DNA from: DAOVQB01 sp023128935 | GTDB taxonomy: Bacteria; Eisenbacteria; RBG-16-71-46; CAIMUX01; WJJG01 | Direction: 5' to 3' | Length of the DNA stretch: 22,959 nt | Assembly: GCA_030628905.1 (NCBI GenBank) | Contig: DAOVQB010000058.1 | Span: 1-22,959, forward strand | Shown: positions 1 to 7,640 of the stretch, one piece after another | Position numbering within the stretch: the first letter of the stretch is position 1 | Layout: each line of letters starts with the position of its first letter | Notes under the pieces: generated by a model | The model's input: only the letters and a program-made list of their open reading frames with translations | Databases searched by the model: none | Told to the model about the DNA's origin: nothing | Translations under genes and position numbers: made by a program

Positions 1-1
1 C

Positions 2-2125
2 TCATCCAATGATCCCACGGGGCCGGATGCTTACGGGTACTATGCGTTCGACAACACGGACACGGCCTACGAGTATGCACCGACGTACAACTGGGTGGAG
101 ATCGCGACCAATCACGGGGGACCGGGAACTGATGTTGGGCTAAGTAGCGACGATGATTCCAAGACCGTCGATCTGCCTTTTGCCTTCACCTATTACGGTG
201 AGACTTTCACGCGGGCGACGATCTGCACGAATGGCTGGATTGCCATGGGTTCAACATGGCTGACCAACTACCGCAACTGGAACATCCCTGCCGCCGGCGC
301 GCCCCCCTATATGATCGCACCCATGTGGGACAATCTATATGAGAGTGGCCAAGACGCGGTTTATCACTGGTATGACTCGGCAAACCACCGCTACATCGTC
401 CAGTGGAGCCGCGTGAGAAACGACTACGGAGGAACGACCCAGAACTTCGAGGTCATCCTCTATGACCCCGAACATCACACCACGGGAACAGGTGATGGCA
501 TCATTGAGTTCCAGTTCGATGCCTTCAATAACAGCGACTGGGAGCAGCACTATTCTACGACCGGAATCGAGAATGAGGACAGGACCGATGGCCTCATGTA
601 TGGGTACTTCAACTACTACAACACGGGCGCGGCCTCTATCTCGAGCGGACGCGCCATCCGGTTCATCACGCTATCCTGCGATCCGCACGGGACGCTAACG
701 GGGACGATCACCAATGAAACCAATGGTGGCACGCCCATTGAGAATGCAACCATCACGGTCGTTGAGATCGGGCAAACGATATCCAGTGGCCCGGACGGAG
801 TCTATACCGGAGGCGTCCAGCCCGGCCTGTACCATGTTGCCGCTTCACACGCGAGCTTCGCGCCGGTCACGACCTGGCCGGTCATTATTGCCGAAGACGA
901 GACAACGATCGTCGACTTCTCCCTCGTGGACATTATGCCGCCGATCTTCAGCGGTACGACCGACTACGGCAACACCACCGACACGGCAGGGCCCTATGAC
1001 ATCACCTCGACGGTGATCGAGTACTCCAACTTCGAGGAGCTTGCTGTGGTCTACAACGTGTGCGGGACCGGGTGGGTGACCGTAGCGATGGAGGACCAGG
1101 GGGAAAGTGTCTACAAGGCCTCCATTCCGGGCCAGTCCTACACTTCCTTGGTCCACTATTACCTGACGGGCCAGGACGTGGGGGGCAACGCATCGACGGA
1201 TCCGCAGAACCCGCCGGAGGAGGTCTACGCCTTCTGGGTGATGCCGCCTCTCTTCAGTGACGACATGGAGGCGGGGACGGGTACATGGTCGCACTATGTA
1301 GTGACCGGCGGCTATGAGGATCAATGGCATCGTTCTAGCGAGAAGAACCACACGCCCGATGGATCCTGGTCCTGGAAGCTTGGGGATACGGGTGGCGGCA
1401 CCTATGCCGACATGTCTGACGGTGCGCTGGTGAGCGAGTCCTTCGCGATTGAGGGCAACACGACGCTCAGTTTCTGGCACTGGATCGATGCGGAAGTGAG
1501 CGGTTCCTACCCCGGGTATGCCTACGATGGGGGCCTGGTCGAGATCTCCGTCGAGGGAGGACCGTGGACAGAGATCACACCGGTGAGTGGGTATCCCTAC
1601 CGCGTTCGCGAGGGGAGTGGCCCGGGTCCGTTCCCCTCTGAGACCCCATTCTACTCTGGCACATCCGACTGGACCGAGGCGTGTTTTGACTTGGGTGGTT
1701 TCTCCGGCAACGCGCAGGTGCGCTTCCGCTTCGGCAGTGATGGATCTGCCAACCAGGAGGGCTGGTACATCGACGATGTCCAGATCATTGCTGAGAACCC
1801 CGGTGCGGCCGGCGTTCGGGAGCTTGAGTTGCTGCCTGATCGGGTGGCGCTATACCAGAATGTGCCGAACCCCTTTGGTTCCAGGGACCGGGGCACGCAG
1901 ATCCGCTTCGATCTGCCGCAGGCCTGCCCGGTGAGGCTGAAGGTTTTTGACACCAGCGGTCGGCTGGTGCGGACCCTGATCGACACGGGCCTGCCTGGCG
2001 GTCAGCACCGCGTGCAGTGGGATGGCCGGGATGTGGGGCATCGGCGGCTGGGCAGCGGCGTTTACTTCTACATCCTGGAGGTCAATGCCGAGACTCGGAC
2101 CAAGCGCCTGCTGGTGGTCAAATAG
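2..2125 (+). CDS. C-terminal part of a large secreted protein, probable secreted peptidase (5' end outside window)
   Basis: The reading frame is open from the first bases of the window, so the true start lies upstream; the GTG at 95 is not a real start. What remains is a string of extracellular domains. A beta-rich module (about 95-690, with LPFAFTYYGETF) comes first. It is followed by a carboxypeptidase regulatory-like fold (about 690-930, GTLTGTITNETNGGTPIENA) and a jelly-roll domain ending in GWYIDDVQI, of the kind seen in M6/immune-inhibitor-A-like and other secreted peptidases. The last 90 residues are a FlgD-Ig/T9SS-like sorting domain (YQNVPNPFGS, then DTSGRLVRTL and SGVYFYILE). Such tails sit on exported or surface-attached proteins in FCB-group bacteria. 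No catalytic motif is inside the window, so the peptidase role is inferred from domain architecture only. The stop TAG at 2123 is the first base triplet of a tandem repeat. Confidence 0.85.
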   Translation, partial: SSNDPTGPDAYGYYAFDNTDTAYEYAPTYNWVEIATNHGGPGTDVGLSSDDDSKTVDLPFAFTYYGETFTRATICTNGWIAMGSTWLTNYRNWNIPAAGAPPYMIAPMWDNLYESGQDAVYHWYDSANHRYIVQWSRVRNDYGGTTQNFEVILYDPEHHTTGTGDGIIEFQFDAFNNSDWEQHYSTTGIENEDRTDGLMYGYFNYYNTGAASISSGRAIRFITLSCDPHGTLTGTITNETNGGTPIENATITVVEIGQTISSGPDGVYTGGVQPGLYHVAASHASFAPVTTWPVIIAEDETTIVDFSLVDIMPPIFSGTTDYGNTTDTAGPYDITSTVIEYSNFEELAVVYNVCGTGWVTVAMEDQGESVYKASIPGQSYTSLVHYYLTGQDVGGNASTDPQNPPEEVYAFWVMPPLFSDDMEAGTGTWSHYVVTGGYEDQWHRSSEKNHTPDGSWSWKLGDTGGGTYADMSDGALVSESFAIEGNTTLSFWHWIDAEVSGSYPGYAYDGGLVEISVEGGPWTEITPVSGYPYRVREGSGPGPFPSETPFYSGTSDWTEACFDLGGFSGNAQVRFRFGSDGSANQEGWYIDDVQIIAENPGAAGVRELELLPDRVALYQNVPNPFGSRDRGTQIRFDLPQACPVRLKVFDTSGRLVRTLIDTGLPGGQHRVQWDGRDVGHRRLGSGVYFYILEVNAETRTKRLLVVK

Positions 2126-2204
2126 GAAAGGCGCTGAGACGGAATATGCACCGGACCATTCCATAGGAAAGGCGCTGAGACGGAATACTGATCGGAACAT
2201 TCCG
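2123..2204. repeat. Two 41-bp direct tandem repeats
   Basis: Two adjacent copies (2123-2163 and 2164-2204) share the first 24 bases exactly, beginning TAGGAAAGGCGCTGAGACGG, and differ mainly in their second half. A degraded third copy may start at 2205. Each copy contains a small dyad, GGAAT...ATTCC (CGGAAT...ATTCCG in copy two), so each could form a weak hairpin in the transcript of the upstream gene. No T-run follows, so I do not call a terminator. Confidence 0.85.
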
Positions 2205-2215
2205 TAACGAAGACA

Positions 2216-2244
2216 CTGAATTGAGGGCCCATATCTGCTATACT
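2216..2244 (+). promoter_or_regulatory. Possible sigma-70 promoter for the CYTH gene
   Basis: A good -10 hexamer TATACT (2239-2244) lies 17 bp after a weak -35 CTGAAT (2216-2221). Transcription would start near 2251 and leave a leader of about 130 nt before the preferred start at 2383. The -35 matches only three consensus bases. Confidence 0.3.
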
Positions 2245-2382
2245 TGTATTTGCGACAAGGCTCAGCAGCCATTTGATGAATGTCCGTTAGTGTATGCCCT
2301 TGGGTCCATGGATCAGGAGCCAATTCCTGAGGAAGGCCGGTCTCCGGACCGGCCGCTCCATTTAATCAACGGGAGCCCGGCT

Positions 2383-3060
2383 TTGACGCAGGAGAGGGAA
2401 TTCAAGGTTCAGCTCACTGAAGAAGGAGCCCAGCGTCTCGAGCAGCTGCTCGGTCCGCCGGCCAGAACTGTCTTCCAGCGCAACCATTACCTGGATACGC
2501 CCGACGGGCTCCTGAGAACCCATCACTACGGACTGCGCCTACGCGAGGAATCACTTGGCCCGCGACCGACAAGCGATCGGCGCTTCATCCTGACGCTGAA
2601 GGGCCCGTCGATCACTTCGGGTGCGCTCGTTGAGCGTCTAGAGGAGGAGATTGAACTCAATGGCTCCACAGCGCAGCGCATCCTAGAGGAGGGCTTGGAC
2701 CCCCGCGGCGCGCGCCTGGACCTGCTCGGGACCATGGCCGACCGGTTCGGAATGCACTGGGTGGCCTGCCTCGGCTGTGTGACGAACGAGCGGAGGGTTT
2801 TCTTGGTGCGACTAACAGACCGGGAAGAACCCCACGAGCTGGAGCTGGATCGCACCCTATTCCCAGATGGCTCGGTTGGCTATGAAGCGGAACTTGAGCT
2901 GCCGCCCGGACCCAAAGCGGAAGTCGAGCTGCCGCCCGGTCCCCCCGCCGAAATCGAAGAGCAGGCATTGCGAGAGCTGCTGGCTTCAGCTGGTTTGCCG
3001 TGGACGCCCAGCCGCAGCGGAAAGTACACGCGCTTCCTCCAGTGTCGGGGCCAGGCCTGA
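2383..3060 (+). CDS. CYTH-domain protein (triphosphate tunnel metalloenzyme superfamily)
   Basis: The protein begins with the family hallmark ExExK (E4-R-E-F-K8). It also has the expected later pieces: NHYLDTPDGLLRTHHYGLRLR, then the strand RRFILTLKG, the acidic run ERLEEEIEL, the strand HELELDRTLFPDG, YEAELEL, and a C-terminal SGKYTRF. CYTH enzymes bind triphosphates in an eight-stranded tunnel with divalent metal; members hydrolyse tripolyphosphate or thiamine triphosphate, or make cAMP. The substrate here cannot be told. I chose TTG at 2383 because GGGAG (2371-2375) is seven bases upstream and ExExK normally sits at the extreme N-terminus; this gives 225 aa. ATG 2308 and TTG 2221 are in frame but lack a ribosome site and would add non-conserved residues. 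A ten-residue unit (ELPPGPKAEV/ELPPGPPAEI) is duplicated within the last acidic strand. Confidence 0.85.
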   Translation: MTQEREFKVQLTEEGAQRLEQLLGPPARTVFQRNHYLDTPDGLLRTHHYGLRLREESLGPRPTSDRRFILTLKGPSITSGALVERLEEEIELNGSTAQRILEEGLDPRGARLDLLGTMADRFGMHWVACLGCVTNERRVFLVRLTDREEPHELELDRTLFPDGSVGYEAELELPPGPKAEVELPPGPPAEIEEQALRELLASAGLPWTPSRSGKYTRFLQCRGQA

Positions 3061-3063
3061 CTG

Positions 3064-3087
3064 GGCGCCAACTCCCCTCACGGCGCC
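3064..3087 (+). other. Perfect GC-rich hairpin after the CYTH gene
   Basis: GGCGCC (3064-3069) is repeated at 3082-3087 and, being self-complementary, can pair across a 12-base gap to give a six-pair all-GC stem three bases after the stop codon. No T-tract follows, so it may be a transcript-end or stability element rather than a classical terminator. Confidence 0.35.
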
Positions 3088-3204
3088 GGGTTCAGCAATC
3101 TCAGGCCACAATCCCGCTCCGGTCAGGCCCATCACCTTGAGCCCATCTGGTAAACTGAACCGACTGCACCAATCCCCCATCAGTCCAGGCTGCTGAACTC
3201 GATC

Positions 3205-3234
3205 TTGACAGATGAGGGGAAGCACCCCTAGCTT
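3205..3234 (+). promoter_or_regulatory. Possible sigma-70 promoter for the ABC exporter operon
   Basis: A perfect -35 TTGACA (3205-3210) is followed after 18 bp by a poor -10, TAGCTT (3229-3234). The gap between them includes AGGGG-AAGCA-CCCCT, a small dyad. The site lies 35-65 bp before the ABC start codon. Confidence 0.4.
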
Positions 3235-3271
3235 CGCGGGATTGGTATGACTATCAGGAGGATCCTGAGTG

Positions 3272-4222
3272 ATGCCCGCGCTTCGACTCGATCATGTATG
3301 CAAGAGCTTCGGCGACCATGTTGCGGTGGACAATGTTTCAGTGGAAGTCCCCACGGGTGCTATCTACGGCTTCATCGGCCCCAATGGGGCGGGCAAGACT
3401 ACGACGCTGCGGATGATCGTGGACATCATCCGGCCTGATTCAGGATCTGTCGAGGTGCTCGGCTTGACAGACCCCGCTGCGATCCGCTCGCGCATCGGTT
3501 ACCTCCCCGAGGAGCGGGGCATGTATAAGAAGATGCGCTGCCTGGAATTCGTTGCGTATATTGGGATGCTCAAGGGCCTTTCCCCGCGCGATGCCAGCAA
3601 CCGCGGAGCGGACCTGATGGACCGGTTCGATTTGGGGGGCTGGAAGACGGCGTCAGTGGATGCATTGTCAAAGGGCATGCAACAGAAACTCCAGTTCGTT
3701 TCTACGATCGTGCATGACCCGGAGCTATTGATCCTCGATGAACCCTTCTCCGGACTGGATCCGGTCAATCTGGAGACCCTCAAGACCACATTGCTGGAAT
3801 ACCATAGGAAGGGCAACACCGTGATCTTCTCCACGCACATGATGGAGCAAGCCGAGCGGCTGTGTGATTCGATTTTCATGATCCACAAGGGCCGCAAGGT
3901 CCTTGATGGATCCATTCAGGGAATCAAGGCAGATGCCCCGAGGCGGGCTGTCCGCCTCAATTGCTACGGGGATACTGCCTTCATCAAGGATCTGTCCTAT
4001 GTATCTCGTGTGCGGGAATACGGAAACAACATGGAGATTTTCATGGAGGATGGCTCCGATCCGCAGGCGCTCCTGCGGGATGTGGTTGGAAGGGTTTCGG
4101 TGACCTCCTTTGATACTAGTGAGCCGTCCCTATATGACATCTTCCTTGAGCTTGCCGGGGCGGGCCGGGAGCAGAAGATCGCTACCGATGGAAGCCTGGT
4201 CAGCGAGGAGATTGAATCCTAG
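3272..4222 (+). CDS. ABC-2 type exporter, ATP-binding subunit (NatA-like)
   Basis: This is a cytoplasmic ABC ATPase that would power the permease encoded directly downstream. With numbering from the GTG at 3269, the Walker A is GPNGAGKT (37-44), the Q-loop region LPEERG (79-84), the signature the LSKGM variant (133-137), the Walker B LLILDEP (153-159) and the switch histidine H190. LSKGM in place of LSGGQ is common in the NatA branch. About 100 residues follow the nucleotide-binding domain, resembling the DUF4162-type tail of NatA-like exporters. AGGAGG (3256-3261) lies seven bases before GTG 3269 and ten before ATG 3272; either could be the start. The permease begins 37 bp after the stop, so the two are one operon. 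The substrate (Na+, drug, peptide or other) cannot be read from the sequence. Confidence 0.92.
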   Translation: MPALRLDHVCKSFGDHVAVDNVSVEVPTGAIYGFIGPNGAGKTTTLRMIVDIIRPDSGSVEVLGLTDPAAIRSRIGYLPEERGMYKKMRCLEFVAYIGMLKGLSPRDASNRGADLMDRFDLGGWKTASVDALSKGMQQKLQFVSTIVHDPELLILDEPFSGLDPVNLETLKTTLLEYHRKGNTVIFSTHMMEQAERLCDSIFMIHKGRKVLDGSIQGIKADAPRRAVRLNCYGDTAFIKDLSYVSRVREYGNNMEIFMEDGSDPQALLRDVVGRVSVTSFDTSEPSLYDIFLELAGAGREQKIATDGSLVSEEIES

Positions 4223-4259
4223 GCAGGCACAGCGAGCCTTATGATCGGGGGTTCAGCCC

Positions 4260-5573
4260 ATGGTACATCGTATCCTGCGAGTCGCAAGCCGGGAGTACCT
4301 GGCTTATGTGAGAACGCGCATGTTCATTGTCTCTGTGCTTGCGCTGCCCCTCATGCTGATGCTGGCATTCGCCCTGCCAGTTTTGCTGGAGTCGATGGAC
4401 AAACCTCCCCGGTTTTTCACCATCGTGGACGAGACCGGATACTATGCCGCGGATCTGCTCAATATTGTGCTGGATGACGCTGAGGCGGTGCGCAGAATTG
4501 TACAAATCGGGACGCGAGATTACGTTTACCTTCCGCCGGCTGAACTCAACCTTCCGGAAGACCCAGATGCCCGGCTCGTTGCACTCAATGGAGCGGTTCA
4601 AGCAGGACGCTTGTTTGCGTTCTTACTCATTAGCTCCGAGAATTCCGACGACATCCCCGTGTTCGATTACTACACCGTGGACCCATCTGTCGAGCTTTTT
4701 CCGGGGATACTGAAACGAGCAGCCAATGAGGTGTTGGCACTCGGTCGCCTGCTGCCGTTGGTTGGAGACAAGGACCTGGTCCTGAATGCCTTGCATGGGG
4801 TTCAGCTGCGGACACACGCTGTCACGGAAGAGGGCGAGGAAGTGGCTACGGCTGCGCATGTGGCACGAGCGTACGCTCCTATGGCATTTGTCTACTTGCT
4901 CTGGATCTCTGTTCTGACGATGTCGAGCCACCTGATGACGAGCACCATAGAGGAGAAGGCGAGCCGCATCATTGAGGTTCTGCTCTCATCCATCTCGCCA
5001 TTCGAGTTCATGATGGGGAAACTCGGCGGGCTTGCGGGTGCCGGGCTCACCATGATGGGGACCTGGGTTCTGACCGGTGTTGCCGCCCTCTCTCTCATCC
5101 AGAATCCTACGGTCCATCAGGTTGGCATGGGCATCGCGAGCACCTTCACAGGGCTCACGTTCTTCTGGTTCTGTCTGTTCTATGTGCTGGGTTTTCTCTT
5201 CTTCTCCGCAATCTTCGTTGGTGTGGGATCTGTGTGTAACACTATCCGGGAAGCGCAAAGCCTGGTCCAGCCTATCATGATCATTATGATAATCCCCTTA
5301 CTGCTGATGGTCTACGTGACGAGCAACCCAGATCACATCGTGGCGGTGATCGCTTCGTTCTTTCCTCCGTTTACGCCATTTGTGATCATGAATCGGATTC
5401 CCGCCAACCCACCCGCACCCCTCTGGCAAGTTGTGGTGGCTGCTTTGGTCCTTCTTGGCTCCACGTGGTGGGTGATTCGCATGGCCGCGAAGGTTTTCCG
5501 GATTGGGATCCTTATGTACGGCAAGCCGCCCACACTGCCGGAGATCCTGCATTGGGCGCGGCGGAGTGAGTAA
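4260..5573 (+). CDS. ABC-2 type exporter, permease subunit (NatB-like)
   Basis: This is an integral membrane partner of the preceding ATPase. One transmembrane helix lies at residues about 21-42, followed by a large extracytoplasmic domain (about 45-205). A C-terminal membrane block then holds around five helices, roughly from residue 207 to 410. Right after the second helix comes the ABC-2 family 3 signature EEKASRIIEVLLSSISPFEF with MMGKLGG, as in NatB-type permeases, where it forms the cytoplasmic coupling region. The ATG at 4260 is preceded by a G-rich stretch (GGGG, 4247-4250) at suitable distance, though no classical ribosome site is present. Length (437 aa) is usual for the family. Peptidase T begins 77 bp later on the same strand and may be cotranscribed. 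Confidence 0.88.
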   Translation: MVHRILRVASREYLAYVRTRMFIVSVLALPLMLMLAFALPVLLESMDKPPRFFTIVDETGYYAADLLNIVLDDAEAVRRIVQIGTRDYVYLPPAELNLPEDPDARLVALNGAVQAGRLFAFLLISSENSDDIPVFDYYTVDPSVELFPGILKRAANEVLALGRLLPLVGDKDLVLNALHGVQLRTHAVTEEGEEVATAAHVARAYAPMAFVYLLWISVLTMSSHLMTSTIEEKASRIIEVLLSSISPFEFMMGKLGGLAGAGLTMMGTWVLTGVAALSLIQNPTVHQVGMGIASTFTGLTFFWFCLFYVLGFLFFSAIFVGVGSVCNTIREAQSLVQPIMIIMIIPLLLMVYVTSNPDHIVAVIASFFPPFTPFVIMNRIPANPPAPLWQVVVAALVLLGSTWWVIRMAAKVFRIGILMYGKPPTLPEILHWARRSE

Positions 5574-5577
5574 AGAG

Positions 5578-5639
5578 GCGTACGCGCAAAAGTGGGGTAG
5601 CCGGGCCGGGGGGCAGGATTCACGCATACGCGCAATAGT
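5578..5639. repeat. Pair of 16-bp imperfect direct repeats between the exporter and pepT
   Basis: GCGTACGCGCAAAAGT (5578-5593) and GCATACGCGCAATAGT (5624-5639) match at 14 of 16 positions and are 30 bp apart. The second copy ends just before the pepT ribosome site. They could be paired binding sites or remnants of a larger duplication. Confidence 0.55.
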
Positions 5640-5650
5640 AAGGAGAAGTC

Positions 5651-6907
5651 ATGACACCACAGACCGAGAGACTCCTGGAACGCTTTCTCAAGTATGTCCG
5701 AGTTCATACGACCTCAGATGAAAACTCAACCACTTGCCCCAGCACTTCACGTCAATTGGACCTGGCACAGATTCTGCGATCGGAGCTCCAGAAGCTTGGA
5801 CTGGAGGCACGTTTGGATGAGCATGGCTATGTCTACGCTACGCTTCCAGCGAACCTCCCTAACGGCCACCCGGCATGCGGGAAGGTCCCCACGATTGGAT
5901 TTATCGCCCACATGGACACGAGCCCTGACGCACCCGGCCATGATGTCAAACCACAGGTTCATAGGAATTACGATGGCACGGATATCGTCCTGCCTGGAGA
6001 TCCCTCACAGGTGATCCGTGTTGCGGAGACGCCTCCGCTGAAAGACCAGATCGGCAAGGATGTGATCACTACGGACGGAACGACACTCCTGGGCGCCGAT
6101 GACAAGGCGGGTATCGCCGAGATCATGGAAGCCGTGGAGCGCATGACCGCAGACCCATCCTTGCTGCATGGACAGATCCGGATCGCTTTCACGCCAGATG
6201 AGGAAATCGGCCGTGGGGCCGACCGGTTTGATGTCTCGGGATTCGGCGCGCAGGCCGCGTATACACTAGATGGCGAAGTGCTGGGCAAGATCGAGAAGGA
6301 AACTTTCAATGCCCATGCGGCGACCTTACGGATCAAGGGGTACAACGTTCACCCTGGCACTGCGAAGGACAAGATGATCAATTCGATCTATGCGGCTGCC
6401 GAGATCATTCACCGCTTGCCGGTGGACATGCGTCCGGAGACAACCGAGGGCCGCGAGGGCTATATCCACCCGAGGGCCATCGAAGGCACGGTGGACAGCT
6501 GCACAATTCACTTCCTCATCCGCGACCACGACATCGAGGAATCCAAGCGGAAGATCAAGCTTCTCGAAGGGATCCGGGATGAAGTCGGCAAGCTTCTGCC
6601 CAAGGTGGCCATCGAACTCGAGGTCAAGGAGTCCTACCTCAATATGGGCACTAAGGTCGATGAGAATCCGAGGATTGTTGAGATCGCCATGGAGGCTTGC
6701 CGGGAAATCGGCGTCGAGCCATTTCTCGATGTGATCCGCGGGGGCACGGATGGGGCCCGTCTCTCCTACATGGGCCTTCCTACCCCCAATATTTTTACGG
6801 GCGGCTTCAACTATCACAGCCTGCGTGAATGGGCATCGCTTCAAGATATGGAGAAGGCCACGCAGGTTGTAATGAGGATCGCCCAACTATGGGTGAAGGA
6901 AGCTTGA
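5651..6907 (+). CDS. pepT: Peptidase T (tripeptide aminopeptidase, M20B family)
   Basis: This cytoplasmic two-zinc aminopeptidase removes the N-terminal residue from tripeptides during peptide utilisation. The expected metal ligands are all present: H87 in AHMDTSPD with catalytic D89, bridging D150 in GADDKAG, E184/E185 in TPDEEIG (catalytic base and ligand), D207 in YTLDGE and H389 in GGFNYHS. The dimerisation-domain stretch NVHPGTAKDKMINSI and the late RGGTDGARLSYMGLPTPN motif are also typical. Length is 418 aa against about 408 in the enteric enzyme. AAGGAG lies five bases before the ATG. It follows the ABC exporter by 77 bp with no visible terminator between them, which suggests a shared transcript, but no functional link is evident. 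Confidence 0.95.
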   Translation: MTPQTERLLERFLKYVRVHTTSDENSTTCPSTSRQLDLAQILRSELQKLGLEARLDEHGYVYATLPANLPNGHPACGKVPTIGFIAHMDTSPDAPGHDVKPQVHRNYDGTDIVLPGDPSQVIRVAETPPLKDQIGKDVITTDGTTLLGADDKAGIAEIMEAVERMTADPSLLHGQIRIAFTPDEEIGRGADRFDVSGFGAQAAYTLDGEVLGKIEKETFNAHAATLRIKGYNVHPGTAKDKMINSIYAAAEIIHRLPVDMRPETTEGREGYIHPRAIEGTVDSCTIHFLIRDHDIEESKRKIKLLEGIRDEVGKLLPKVAIELEVKESYLNMGTKVDENPRIVEIAMEACREIGVEPFLDVIRGGTDGARLSYMGLPTPNIFTGGFNYHSLREWASLQDMEKATQVVMRIAQLWVKEA

Positions 6908-6944
6908 ATCGAAAACCAGCCGGCCTGCTCGATGCAGAGCAACC

Positions 6945-6975
6945 TTGAGAAACAGGCCTACATCTGAGATAGAAT
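6945..6975 (+). promoter_or_regulatory. Likely sigma-70 promoter for the CBS-alaS unit
   Basis: TTGAGA (6945-6950) and TAGAAT (6970-6975) each match five of six consensus bases; the 19-bp spacing is slightly long. Transcription would begin near 6982, so the leader of about 195 nt would contain all four copies of the 28-bp repeat. Confidence 0.5.
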
Positions 6976-7040
6976 CCCCAGTGGTCACATGCGTGCCCGC
7001 GGTTGCGTTCAATCGATTCCATCCGCCAGGCGGACGTGCG

Positions 7041-7152
7041 ATTGATGGAGAGCAGTACGTTGGGTCATATTGATGGAGAGCAGTACGTTGGGTCATATTG
7101 ATGGAGAGCAGTACGTTGGGTCATATTGATGGAGAGCAGTACGTTGGGTCAT
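7041..7152. repeat. Four perfect 28-bp tandem repeats in the leader of the CBS-alaS operon
   Basis: Copies run 7041-7068, 7069-7096, 7097-7124 and 7125-7152 with no difference among them. The unit begins ATTGATGGAGAGCAGTACG and ends GTTGGGTCAT. There are no spacers, so this is a minisatellite and not a CRISPR array. The array ends 23 bp before the CBS gene start. Each unit carries an ATG; the one in the last copy (7129) opens a 16-codon frame whose TGA overlaps the CBS ATG. Confidence 0.97.
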
Positions 7153-7175
7153 GCTGAAGGGAGGAGGATGATGGC

Positions 7176-7625
7176 ATGAGAATGAGCACCGTCCGAGAGC
7201 TGCTTGAGGCCAAGGGGCGCGAGGCTTGGTCGATCTCACCGCGCTCACTCGTATTTGAAGCCCTCCAGATGATGGCGGAGAAGGATGTGGGTGCTCTGCT
7301 GGTCTTGGAAGAGGGGCAGGTGGTGGGCGTGTTTTCGGAGCGGGACTATGCCAGGAAGGTGGTCCTGGAAGGGAAGTCTTCCAAAACCGTGCCCGTCAGT
7401 GATCTGATGACCAAACGGATTATTTTCGTCGGCCCCGAAGAGACCATCGACACATGCATGAAGCTGATGACAGCAAAGCGCATCCGCCACTTGCCGGTAC
7501 TAGACGATGGCAGACTGATCGGCCTCGTGTCCGTCGGTGATGTGGTAAAGAGAATAATCTCCGACCAGGAGTTCACGATCCAGGAACTCGAGAAGTACAT
7601 CACTGGCAGTGGCTACGGGGCATAG
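7176..7625 (+). CDS. Two-CBS-domain protein
   Basis: This is a small soluble protein of 149 aa made almost entirely of a tandem CBS pair (Bateman module), roughly residues 10-70 and 75-138. Recognisable pieces are VFEALQMMAEKDVGALLVLEEGQ, VGVFSERDYARKVV, then SDLMTKRIIFVGPEETIDTC, RIRHLPVLDDGRLIGLVSVGDVVK. CBS pairs usually bind adenosine nucleotides or S-adenosylmethionine and act as sensors; stand-alone forms like this one have few defined roles. GGGAGGAGG (7159-7167) gives a strong ribosome site eight bases before the ATG. alaS begins 15 bp after the stop, so the two are almost certainly cotranscribed. A link to nucleotide or aminoacylation state is possible but is only inferred from that position. 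Confidence 0.93.
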   Translation: MRMSTVRELLEAKGREAWSISPRSLVFEALQMMAEKDVGALLVLEEGQVVGVFSERDYARKVVLEGKSSKTVPVSDLMTKRIIFVGPEETIDTCMKLMTAKRIRHLPVLDDGRLIGLVSVGDVVKRIISDQEFTIQELEKYITGSGYGA

Positions 7626-7640
7626 TGAGGGTCGATTGCC

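Noticed and set aside
845..1480. Minus-strand frames opposite the first gene, pepT, alaS and the activator (for example 845-1480, 6326-6886, 8472-9011, 13413-14147)
   Set aside because: All are antisense shadows of well-supported genes in GC-rich DNA and show no family features.
2221..2382. N-terminal extension of the CYTH protein from TTG 2221 or ATG 2308
   Set aside because: The ExExK motif normally starts the protein and the only good ribosome site is in front of TTG 2383.
7041..7152. CRISPR array
   Set aside because: Repeats are directly adjacent without spacers and no cas gene is present.
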